Positions 1 through 5,117 of a DNA stretch of 5,117 bases are shown here, one piece after another. How positions within the stretch are numbered: position 1 is the first letter of the stretch; each line of letters opens with the position of its first letter. A model generated the notes under the pieces. That model ran no database searches, was not told the origin of the DNA, and saw only the letters and a program-made list of their open reading frames with translations. The position numbers were made by a program, and so were the translations under genes. This stretch comes from an archaeon (GTDB taxonomy: Archaea > Aenigmatarchaeota > Aenigmatarchaeia > CG10238-14 > SCSR01). The stretch covers positions 1 to 5,117 of the forward strand of contig SCSR01000041.1 of NCBI GenBank assembly GCA_004297575.1, given 5' to 3'.

Positions 1-999
1 AAACAAAGTATACTTGTTCCTTTCAAACATCACAGCCAACAATGACAGAATCAATGGCAATATGCCTATGTATGCTGTAACTTCTTCGAACTGCTCGGTC
101 GCCCAGTAAGTATGATCCAACCTAAACCCAAAAAAATCAGGGAAAATAAAAGATACAATATATCGCGGTGTCAATGCGTAAGAGTTTGCGTCAGAAGTAA
201 TAAATTCATAGCTCATGCTTGATCCTGCATGAATCGCATACTTGGAAAGCTCAAATGATGGCAAGAGCTGAACGGCAGATACTATGAAAGCAATCAGTAT
301 AACAATTCCAAAAAGAACAGTTTGCCTGGCAAAACGTTTTGAAGAAATCTTCTTGCCGACAAAAATATCGTACAAAAAGTACGCCGCTAGAGCATATGCG
401 CTATATATTGCGTATTGAGGATACCCAGCCAATATCTGAAAGCCAAGCACAATTCCTGCTAGAGCAGCATATTTCCAATTGTTCCTTTCAAACGCTTTTA
501 TGAAGAATAGGAAAAGTAATGGCATGAGCGAGAAAATGTCCACGACTTGAGGATGTCCTATATTCATCCTGCTTATGAAGATGCCGCTGAACATGTAAAC
601 AACAGCCGAAAGTATTGAGCTATAATTATCGAGTTTGATTGACTTGCACAAAAGATACATGAACATGCCGGCCAAGAAAATATCTAAAGCAAAGATATAT
701 CCGAGAAGATAGTCTGGGTTAATGAAAAAATACAGCAAATTAGTCGGATAATACATCGCGCTCAGTATGCTGCCGACAAAAGTGCTCCCACCGGTCTCAT
801 AAGGATTCCATAGAGGTAATGTACCGTATTTTTGGAAAGACTGGTATTGTAAAAGTTTCATTGGTTCTACGTTATCTGCCATGTCGTATGCTGGATATAT
901 CATCTTGCCTGGATTGATGACGACCTTCCAGAAGAATATCGAGGTCAGTATCAGCAATACTAGTATTATCTTGATCTCTTTTGATCTGTAATCTATCAC
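1..999 (-). CDS. YfhO-type GT-C membrane protein, N-terminal part (cut by window edge)
   Basis: This is an open minus-strand frame of 333 codons that continues past the left edge. It starts at GTG 999-997; a stop lies six codons upstream (1017-1015), no other usual start lies between, and the first ATG is residue 33, beyond the first membrane helix. Hydrophobic segments lie near residues 9-28, 98-119, 128-145, 152-170, 178-213, 226-248 and 306-324. Family signs are acidic residues D39, D42 and E45 in the first outer loop, LPLWNPY (61-67) followed by a GG turn, YYPTNLLY (83-90), GHPQ (148-151), GYPQY (192-196), QLLPSFE (244-250) and the FPDFFG / YIGILPL blocks (286-291, 310-316). These match the YfhO family, whose members are often 700-850 residues, so about half is probably missing. 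Related proteins transfer sugars from polyprenyl-phosphate donors to surface polymers; donor and acceptor here are unknown. It is divergent from the radical SAM gene. The YfhO-like call is fairly sure, the glycosyl transfer role is inferred. Confidence 0.82.
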   Translation of the reverse strand, partial: MIDYRSKEIKIILVLLILTSIFFWKVVINPGKMIYPAYDMADNVEPMKLLQYQSFQKYGTLPLWNPYETGGSTFVGSILSAMYYPTNLLYFFINPDYLLGYIFALDIFLAGMFMYLLCKSIKLDNYSSILSAVVYMFSGIFISRMNIGHPQVVDIFSLMPLLFLFFIKAFERNNWKYAALAGIVLGFQILAGYPQYAIYSAYALAAYFLYDIFVGKKISSKRFARQTVLFGIVILIAFIVSAVQLLPSFELSKYAIHAGSSMSYEFITSDANSYALTPRYIVSFIFPDFFGFRLDHTYWATEQFEEVTAYIGILPLILSLLAVMFERNKYTLF

Positions 1000-1018
1000 C
1001 TTTAATTGTTGCCCTTAG

Positions 1019-1035
1019 ATGCTTTTATCCATTAA
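1019..1035 (+). promoter_or_regulatory. promoter-like 17-mer, copy 1
   Basis: The sequence ATGCTTTTATCCATTAA matches 15 of 17 bases with the element at 2589-2605, the two other positions being transitions. Both copies contain a TTTTATCC core resembling an archaeal TATA box and both precede plus-strand genes. If used on the plus strand, transcription would begin near 1050 and leave a leader of roughly 40 bases before the radical SAM start at 1093. It competes with two other readings: a minus-strand box for the YfhO-type gene, and the closer box at 1060-1072 for the radical SAM gene. Confidence 0.4.
1021..1030 (-). promoter_or_regulatory. candidate TATA-like box for the YfhO-type gene
   Basis: Read on the minus strand this is GGATAAAAGC, centred about 26-27 bases upstream of the GTG at 999. 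That is the spacing expected if transcription starts at or next to the start codon (leaderless mRNA, common in archaea). No separate ribosome-binding site is visible: the only purine run, AAAGGTG, includes the start codon itself. The same bases belong to a plus-strand element shared with another gene, so their orientation is uncertain. Confidence 0.4.
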
Positions 1036-1059
1036 TCGCCTGGCAATCAGAAAATGTGC

Positions 1060-1072
1060 AAATATTTATTTT
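1060..1072 (+). promoter_or_regulatory. candidate TATA box for the radical SAM gene
   Basis: The all-A/T stretch AAATATTTATTTT is centred about 27 bases before the ATG at 1093, the typical archaeal spacing between TATA box and transcription start. This predicts a leaderless or nearly leaderless message, consistent with the absence of any Shine-Dalgarno match before this ATG. The box-to-start spacing is seen directly; promoter function is inferred. Confidence 0.5.
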
Positions 1073-1073
1073 G

Positions 1074-1090
1074 ACTTTATCGAATAAAGT
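1074..1090. repeat. 7-bp inverted repeat just before the radical SAM start
   Basis: ACTTTAT, a CGA spacer and ATAAAGT form a perfect 7-bp inverted repeat ending two bases before the ATG at 1093. If transcription starts at the ATG, it lies between TATA box and start site, where a repressor operator could sit. If transcription starts further upstream, it would form a weak A/U-rich hairpin next to the start codon. The match is seen directly; the function is unknown, and a short A/T-rich palindrome can also occur by chance. Confidence 0.45.
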
Positions 1091-1092
1091 TC

Positions 1093-2565
1093 ATGAAAGA
1101 CATCGTTTTGATTCAACCGAAAGCAGGGTCTTGGGATATGGCTGGTGCCAGATGCCCTCTTGGTCTCTTGTTCATTTCAGCAATCCCGCACAGCAAGGGA
1201 TACAATATAAAGATAATCGATCAAAGGACGAACCCACAATGGGAGGCTGACTTGAAAAAGAGCCTTGAAAATAACCCGATTTGTGTCGGAATAACATGCA
1301 TGACCGGAGGTCAAATACACCATGCACTCGCCGCTGCCAAGATAGTCAAAGAATCCGGAAATACGCCTATAGTGTGGGGTGGTGTGCATTCAACGCTCCT
1401 GCCAGAGCAGACATTGGAAAATCCGTATGTTGACATTGTTGTGATGAGAGAAGGCGAGATTACTTTTATGGAACTGTTAGAGTCTTTGGAGAATGGTAAC
1501 CCGCTTGACAATATCAAAGGAATTTGTTACAAGAAGGACGGCAAAACAATCAGGAATCCAGACAGGGAATTCATAAGAAATTTGGATGAGCTCCCTGATT
1601 TGCCGTACGAACTAATAAATGTGGATGATTATTCTTCTCTCAATGTAAACGGCAAGTCGATTGATTTCTCAAGCAGTAGAGGCTGCCCGTTCAGATGCTC
1701 GTTCTGCTATAACAATTATTTCAATAAAGGAACTTGGAGATCTTTTTCTGCAGAGGAGACTGTCAGAAGGCTTAAGAACCTAGTCAATAAGTATGGGATA
1801 AAGACGATTTATTTTCAGGATGATAATTTCTGCGCCGATGTGAAAAGACTCAAGGCTATTCTCAAAGGGATATTGGATGAGAAACTCGATATTAAATGGG
1901 GTACGTTAGGATTGAGGGTCGATACGGCAAAAAGGATGGATGACGAGGCGTGGGAGCTGATGGAGAAAAGCGGATGCATGAATGTTGATATAGGAGCAGA
2001 GTCCGGAAACGAAAGAATTCTGACCATGATTGATAAGAAAATAACCGTTGAGGATATGGTCGAGGTGAATAGGAAGCTTGTAAACTTTCCGTTCATAGTC
2101 AAATATACGTTTATAATGGGATTCCCGACAGAAACAAAGGAAGAGAGATCTGATACAGCCAAACTTGCAATCAAACTAACGAAAGAAAATAAAAAGGCAT
2201 ACACGCCATTTTCAATTTATGCTCCTTATCCAGGTACTCCTATGTTCAATTTTGCAGTTGAGCATGGATTTATTCCTCCAAAAAATCTCGAAGAATGGGG
2301 AAACTTCAACATTGACAACTGGTATTTGAATTTCAAGTCATGGCTTTCTCCAAAAGAGGTAAGGGAACTGAACAGCATATCGTTCACTTCGCTGTTCGCG
2401 AACAACAATATCAAGTACAAAATAAACAACAAGCTGACAGCATTCTTGTTCGTCCTTTATCATCCGATAGCGAAGTTTAGGTTTGAGAACAATCATCATT
2501 TCATACCTGTTGAGAGTATGCTTTACAGGAAAGTCTCAAACAGATTGGAGAGGAAAAAGTCGTGA
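1093..2565 (+). CDS. B12-binding-domain radical SAM enzyme
   Basis: The product has 490 residues. The N-terminal region (about 1-150) has the Rossmann-like layout of cobalamin-binding domains: MKDIVLIQPK at the start, GYNIKIIDQR (36-45), VGITCMTGG (65-73), WGGVHSTLLPE (95-105) and the REGE block (119-122). The radical SAM domain (about 190-400) carries CPFRCSFC, whose C198, C202 and C205 should bind the 4Fe-4S cluster. It also has YFQDDNF (240-246), GAESGNERIL (301-310), IMGFPTET (341-348) and YAPYPGTP (376-383). The C-terminal 90 residues are not recognised. This is the class B / BchE-like architecture; known members methylate unactivated carbons, close rings or rearrange skeletons. The usual cobalamin-ligand motif DxHxxG is not seen: the aligned stretch reads DQRTNP. 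Position beside glycosyltransferases suggests a sugar or lipid substrate, which is inference. The ATG start fits the family N-terminus and a TATA box lies 27 bases upstream. All arginine codons are AGA or AGG. Confidence 0.9.
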   Translation: MKDIVLIQPKAGSWDMAGARCPLGLLFISAIPHSKGYNIKIIDQRTNPQWEADLKKSLENNPICVGITCMTGGQIHHALAAAKIVKESGNTPIVWGGVHSTLLPEQTLENPYVDIVVMREGEITFMELLESLENGNPLDNIKGICYKKDGKTIRNPDREFIRNLDELPDLPYELINVDDYSSLNVNGKSIDFSSSRGCPFRCSFCYNNYFNKGTWRSFSAEETVRRLKNLVNKYGIKTIYFQDDNFCADVKRLKAILKGILDEKLDIKWGTLGLRVDTAKRMDDEAWELMEKSGCMNVDIGAESGNERILTMIDKKITVEDMVEVNRKLVNFPFIVKYTFIMGFPTETKEERSDTAKLAIKLTKENKKAYTPFSIYAPYPGTPMFNFAVEHGFIPPKNLEEWGNFNIDNWYLNFKSWLSPKEVRELNSISFTSLFANNNIKYKINNKLTAFLFVLYHPIAKFRFENNHHFIPVESMLYRKVSNRLERKKS

Positions 2566-2588
2566 TTGATGATATAACAGAATTTTGA

Positions 2589-2605
2589 ATGTTTTTATCC
2601 GTTAA
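2589..2605 (+). promoter_or_regulatory. promoter-like 17-mer, copy 2
   Basis: ATGTTTTTATCCGTTAA lies in the 72-base gap between the radical SAM stop and the glycosyltransferase ATG at 2638. The TTTTTATC core resembles an archaeal TATA box; a start site about 26 bases downstream would fall near 2621 and give a leader of about 17 bases. Its 15/17 match to 1019-1035 supports a real signal. The T5 run (2592-2596) could also help end transcripts of the preceding gene. It suggests the two downstream genes can be transcribed separately from the radical SAM gene. Confidence 0.5.
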
Positions 2606-2637
2606 ACTAACCAATTTTAGATATCGGATTTGGTATT

Positions 2638-3375
2638 ATGAAAAAACCCAAAGTTATTGTCGTGATGCCTGCATATAATGCAGAGAAAACCATAGAGAAA
2701 ACCTATAAGGAAATACCCGAGGGATATGTTGACAAGGTAATAGTCGTTGACGATGCAAGCCGTGACAGGACGGTTGAAATAGCTAGGAAGCTTGGGCTGA
2801 AGACCATAGTTCACCACAAGAATAAGGGCTATGGCGGAAACCAAAAGACATGCTACAAGGAGGCATTGAAAGAGGGGGCGGATATCATAGTCATGCTGCA
2901 TCCAGATTACCAGTATGACTCAAAAAAGGTCCCGCAGATGATAAAGCCAATAATCGATGGCAGGTACGACATGGTTTTGGGTTCCAGAATGATGAGCGAC
3001 GGTGCAAGGAGCGGAGGAATGCCTATATGGAAAATTTTTGGCAACAGGCTTCTTACGGCATTGGAAAACCTCGTGCTCAATCTGAATCTGTCAGAATACC
3101 ACACAGGCTTGAGGGCCTATAACAAGGAATTCTTGAAGAATATTCCATTCGAGCTCAACTCAGATGATTTTGTTTTCGATCAAGAGACCGTAGTGCAAGC
3201 AGTATCGTTTGGTTTTAAGATAGGGGAGATAAGCGTACCGACCAGGTATTTCAAGGAAGCTTCCAGCATAAACCCTAAAAGAGCTTTCAAGTATGGTCTG
3301 TATACTATATTGACACTGCTAAAGTTTGTCGCCAGCAAATACGGTATCAAGAAATATCACCAGTTTGGAAACTAA
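2638..3375 (+). CDS. family 2 glycosyltransferase, DPM1-like (polyprenyl-phosphate type)
   Basis: The product has 245 residues, a single GT-A domain of about the usual DPM1 length. Family 2 landmarks in order: VVMPAYNAEKTI (8-19), VIVVDDASRDRT (34-45, with D38 and D39 of the nucleotide-binding site), NKGYGGNQKT (62-71), the metal-site region MLHPDYQYD (86-94), GSRMM (115-119), GNRLLTALEN (135-144), TGLRAY (156-161) and FDQET (180-184). At the metal site the usual DAD is HPD, so H88 replaces the first Asp while D90 and Q92 remain; as far as I recall this is typical of one archaeal/bacterial subgroup. Only a short hydrophobic stretch (219-232) follows, so the protein is probably peripheral on the cytoplasmic membrane face. 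Such enzymes transfer a sugar from a nucleotide sugar to dolichyl or undecaprenyl phosphate; here sugar and lipid are unknown. No strong ribosome-binding site is visible, only a GGAT at 2626-2629. The methyltransferase gene follows after four bases, suggesting co-transcription. Confidence 0.88.
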   Translation: MKKPKVIVVMPAYNAEKTIEKTYKEIPEGYVDKVIVVDDASRDRTVEIARKLGLKTIVHHKNKGYGGNQKTCYKEALKEGADIIVMLHPDYQYDSKKVPQMIKPIIDGRYDMVLGSRMMSDGARSGGMPIWKIFGNRLLTALENLVLNLNLSEYHTGLRAYNKEFLKNIPFELNSDDFVFDQETVVQAVSFGFKIGEISVPTRYFKEASSINPKRAFKYGLYTILTLLKFVASKYGIKKYHQFGN

Positions 3376-3379
3376 TGAC

Positions 3380-4183
3380 ATGTCAGACACAAAGACAGCC
3401 GAAAGGGTTATGCCAGGAAATTTCAGTTCTAAAGAGGAGTACATCATTTACCTGAGACATCTGTTCGCATATGAGTTTGCAAAAAGTAATATACCAAAGA
3501 ACAGTTCTGTATTAGAAGTCGGATGCGGGGAAGGGTATGGAACAAGCATGCTATCCAAGTCTGTAGCAAAAATTATCGGCATAGATCCTGATAAGGACAC
3601 GATATCACATGCCTCTGAGAAATATGGCTCTGGAAATTGCACCTTCTCAGCATACGATGGCACAAAGATCCCCTACGATGACGGCACATTCGATGCGGTC
3701 GTTTGTTTTCAGGTCATAGAACATGTGAAAGATGATGCAGGTTTCATCTCAGAAATCAACAGAGTTCTTAAGAGCGGTGGCATACTCATCCTCACTACGC
3801 CTAACAAGGCTCTGAGGTTGAAAGTAGGGCAGAAGCCTTGGAACAGGTTTCACGTAAGGGAATACTATGCGAACGAACTTGAAGATTTGTTGAGAAATTT
3901 TCAAGAGTCAAAAGTGATGGGAATCCAAGGAAACAATGAGATACAAAAAATAGAGACGGATAGGATAAATCAAATACAGCATATCGTGAAATTGGATCCG
4001 TTGAATCTTAGGAAACTGATGCCCAATACCCTAAAGTCAATCGCTATCAAGGTGTTGAAAAGGAAAAAGACCGCGGGAAGCAATGATTTCCTGGAAAAAT
4101 ATAGCCTGAAAGATTTCCACATCGTGAATGGGAATTTAGAAGAAAGCTTGGATATATTGGGATTGTGCAAAAAAATTAGCTAG
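3380..4183 (+). CDS. class I SAM-dependent methyltransferase (Methyltransf_11-like)
   Basis: The product has 267 residues from ATG 3380. This start is four bases after the preceding stop, with a weak GGA at 3367-3369. The frame is open further upstream to an ATG at 3326, but that start would overlap the glycosyltransferase by 50 bases and add 18 residues that do not belong to the fold. The Rossmann core covers about residues 40-142: motif I VLEVGCGEGYGT (44-55), the acidic end of strand 2 GIDPD (67-71), motif II/III YDDGTFDAVVCFQVIEHV (99-116), RVLKSGGILILTTPN (128-142) and then FHVREYYANEL (157-167), frequent in methyltransferases of polysaccharide clusters. The C-terminal 90 residues are unrecognised and carry a basic patch, KVLKRKK (224-230), that could touch membrane or an anionic lipid. 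Likely role: O- or N-methylation of a sugar or lipid-linked intermediate; the substrate is inferred from neighbours only. Its last eight bases overlap the convergent glycosyltransferase gene. Confidence 0.87.
   Translation: MSDTKTAERVMPGNFSSKEEYIIYLRHLFAYEFAKSNIPKNSSVLEVGCGEGYGTSMLSKSVAKIIGIDPDKDTISHASEKYGSGNCTFSAYDGTKIPYDDGTFDAVVCFQVIEHVKDDAGFISEINRVLKSGGILILTTPNKALRLKVGQKPWNRFHVREYYANELEDLLRNFQESKVMGIQGNNEIQKIETDRINQIQHIVKLDPLNLRKLMPNTLKSIAIKVLKRKKTAGSNDFLEKYSLKDFHIVNGNLEESLDILGLCKKIS
4169..4175 (-). terminator. T7 tract directly after the family 4 glycosyltransferase stop
   Basis: On the minus strand, the TAA at 4178-4176 is followed at once by seven T residues. Oligo-T tracts can be sufficient for termination by archaeal RNA polymerase. 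The tract is embedded in the last codons of the opposite methyltransferase gene, where it reads as two AAA lysine codons and the first base of an ATT. No GC-rich hairpin precedes it, so a bacterial intrinsic terminator is unlikely. Confidence 0.4.
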
Positions 4184-5117
4184 ACAGGACGAGTTCTTTC
4201 ATCTTATCTTCTATGTATTCCATATTTTTGTTTTCCTCACACTCAGTGGAAACTATTTCCAGACTCTTATCAACAAAACTCTTCGCCAGTTCTTTATCGT
4301 TTAATATGTGTTCGATATGTCCGGCTAATTTCTTGTAGTCTGTGAAATCTTCTATCAGAAACCCATTGAATCCATCTCTAATGAACTCACTTGTGCATCC
4401 CACATTAGACGAGACACACGGCACACCGCACGCCATTGCATCAAGCATAGTTATGCTTACCGTGTCGCCTAGACTAGCTTGTGCGTAGACATCAGCTGCT
4501 CTCAGGTACTTTCCGAGTTCTTTGTGTTCCACTGCCCCTGTGAAGATTGTTTTAGTCATTCCAAAATCATCAGCTATCTTTTTCAATTGTTGTGCAGATT
4601 CACCGTCACCTACTACAAGAAGCCTTACATCATTTTTTATTTCATTTACTGCGCGTATGACAGTCTCGACATTGCATCTTGGTATGAGTGCTCTTGCACT
4701 GATGATGACTTTCTCGTTGTCTCCTATGCCATAGCGCTTCCTGATTTCCGTCCTGTCTATGCCTGTGTTGAAAAGCTTAAAATCTACCCCCCAGTTCTTC
4801 ACCACGACCTTGTCATGATATTTGTAATATTTCATAACTTCTGATTTGACACCCTCGCACTCAACGTTTATCATTTTGAACTTGTTTACGTAACTTTTGG
4901 TTATTATGTTGAACGGAAACTTTTTGATATGAGTGTATATGTCCGATCCTATGACAGATAATGCCAGATTTTTGAAGCCAGTCATCCCGGCCATGATGCC
5001 ATAAGTCGTAAGATATTGCGTATATACTATGTCCGGCTTTTCCTTTTTGATTGCCCTTTTCAATTTCATCAAGTTTGACAAGAAGGATAATACGCCATAC
5101 TTTTTCCCAATCCTATA
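4176..5117 (-). CDS. family 4 glycosyltransferase (GT-B), N-terminus missing at window edge
   Basis: The minus-strand frame stays open to the last base, giving 313 residues. The first possible start in it, a TTG at 5081, is probably internal, because the residues before it (YRIGKKYGVLSF) continue into KKEKPDIVYTQYLT as in the N-terminal half of GT4 enzymes; perhaps 60-70 residues lie outside. Landmarks, counted from the first complete codon: PDIVYTQYLTTYG (30-40 region), LSVIGSDIY (53-61), NWGVDFKLF (108-116), ISARALIPRCNVETVIRA (139-156), LLVVGDGES (166-174), the GAVEHKEL loop (194-201) and SLGDTVSITMLDAMACGVP (215-233). The last block is the donor-binding E-x7-E motif, here D218-x7-D226. 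The family uses nucleotide sugars to extend glycans on lipid carriers at the cytoplasmic membrane face, with retention of configuration. Donor and acceptor cannot be read. The gene is convergent with the methyltransferase and overlaps it by eight bases, so it belongs to another transcription unit. Confidence 0.88.
   Translation of the reverse strand, partial: YRIGKKYGVLSFLSNLMKLKRAIKKEKPDIVYTQYLTTYGIMAGMTGFKNLALSVIGSDIYTHIKKFPFNIITKSYVNKFKMINVECEGVKSEVMKYYKYHDKVVVKNWGVDFKLFNTGIDRTEIRKRYGIGDNEKVIISARALIPRCNVETVIRAVNEIKNDVRLLVVGDGESAQQLKKIADDFGMTKTIFTGAVEHKELGKYLRAADVYAQASLGDTVSITMLDAMACGVPCVSSNVGCTSEFIRDGFNGFLIEDFTDYKKLAGHIEHILNDKELAKSFVDKSLEIVSTECEENKNMEYIEDKMKELVLSS
4224..4236 (+). terminator. 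T-rich tract downstream of the plus-strand genes
   Basis: ATTTTTGTTTTCC lies about 40 bases after the methyltransferase stop, inside the 3' part of the opposing glycosyltransferase gene. In an archaeon such a tract could end the plus-strand transcript. There is no intergenic space between the convergent genes, so any terminator must lie within coding sequence. Composition and position are seen; the function is inferred. Confidence 0.3.

Noticed and set aside
14..493. A 15-base direct repeat (TTGTTCCTTTCAAAC at 14-28 and 479-493).
   Set aside because: Both copies are in frame in the YfhO-type gene and encode FERN after a membrane helix (residues 170-173 and 326-329). It is best explained as similar loop sequence, not as a mobile or regulatory repeat.
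981..1250. An 89-codon plus-strand open frame across the divergent gap.
   Set aside because: It overlaps the start of the YfhO-type gene and the start of the radical SAM gene in other frames, and its sequence shows no domain or plausible composition.
1815..2204. A 129-codon open frame antisense to the radical SAM gene.
   Set aside because: It is very serine- and phenylalanine-rich, as expected of the antisense of a K/E/D-rich gene, and lies wholly inside a strongly supported coding region.
3326..3379. An upstream start for the methyltransferase at 3326.
   Set aside because: It would overlap the glycosyltransferase by 50 bases and add 18 residues outside the fold; ATG 3380 is four bases after the preceding stop and fits the family.
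4169..4175. A7 run in the methyltransferase as a programmed slippage or frameshift site.
   Set aside because: It lies four codons from the stop, so slippage would change only the last residues; a terminator role for the other strand explains it better.
4479..4844. 121- and 70-codon plus-strand open frames within the family 4 glycosyltransferase.
   Set aside because: They are shadows of the supported minus-strand gene; the Cys/Phe/Tyr-rich products resemble no protein family.
1..5117. tRNA or rRNA genes, CRISPR arrays, insertion sequences, attachment sites.
   Set aside because: Nearly the whole window is coding; the two gaps (93 and 72 bases) hold no tRNA-like fold, and no spaced repeats, transposase motifs or long terminal inverted repeats were seen.

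Overview
The window looks like part of an archaeal gene cluster for surface glycan or glycolipid assembly. The archaeal assignment is an inference. All genes start without a strong Shine-Dalgarno sequence. A/T-rich TATA-like boxes sit about 26-28 bases upstream of two start codons, as expected for leaderless transcripts. Every arginine codon in the radical SAM gene is AGA or AGG, isoleucine is often ATA, and the T-rich tracts near gene ends have no obvious GC-rich hairpins. I cannot name a lineage; a DPANN or Thermoplasmata-like archaeon would fit, and a bacterium is not excluded.

Layout: (1) bases 1-999, minus strand, the N-terminal 333 residues of a YfhO-type multi-pass membrane protein (GT-C fold, probable glycosyl transfer from a lipid carrier), cut by the left edge; (2) 1000-1092, a short divergent promoter region with TATA-like elements and a 7-bp inverted repeat just before the next start; (3) 1093-4183, three plus-strand genes: a cobalamin-binding-type radical SAM enzyme, a DPM1-like family 2 glycosyltransferase and a class I SAM methyltransferase; (4) 4176-5117, minus strand, a family 4 glycosyltransferase that tail-overlaps the methyltransferase by 8 bases and lacks its N-terminus because it runs off the right edge.

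A plausible joint role is as follows. The family 2 enzyme charges a polyprenyl phosphate with a sugar on the cytoplasmic face. The family 4 enzyme extends a lipid-linked glycan from nucleotide sugars. The YfhO-type protein uses the lipid-linked sugar on the outer face. The radical SAM enzyme and the SAM methyltransferase modify the sugar or the lipid. No substrate can be read from the sequence. No mobile element, RNA gene or CRISPR array is visible. The family-level calls are firm, while anything about a new system is speculative; the most unusual points are the shared promoter-like 17-mer, the inverted repeat before the radical SAM start, the missing cobalamin-ligand histidine and the D-x7-D variant of the family 4 catalytic motif.
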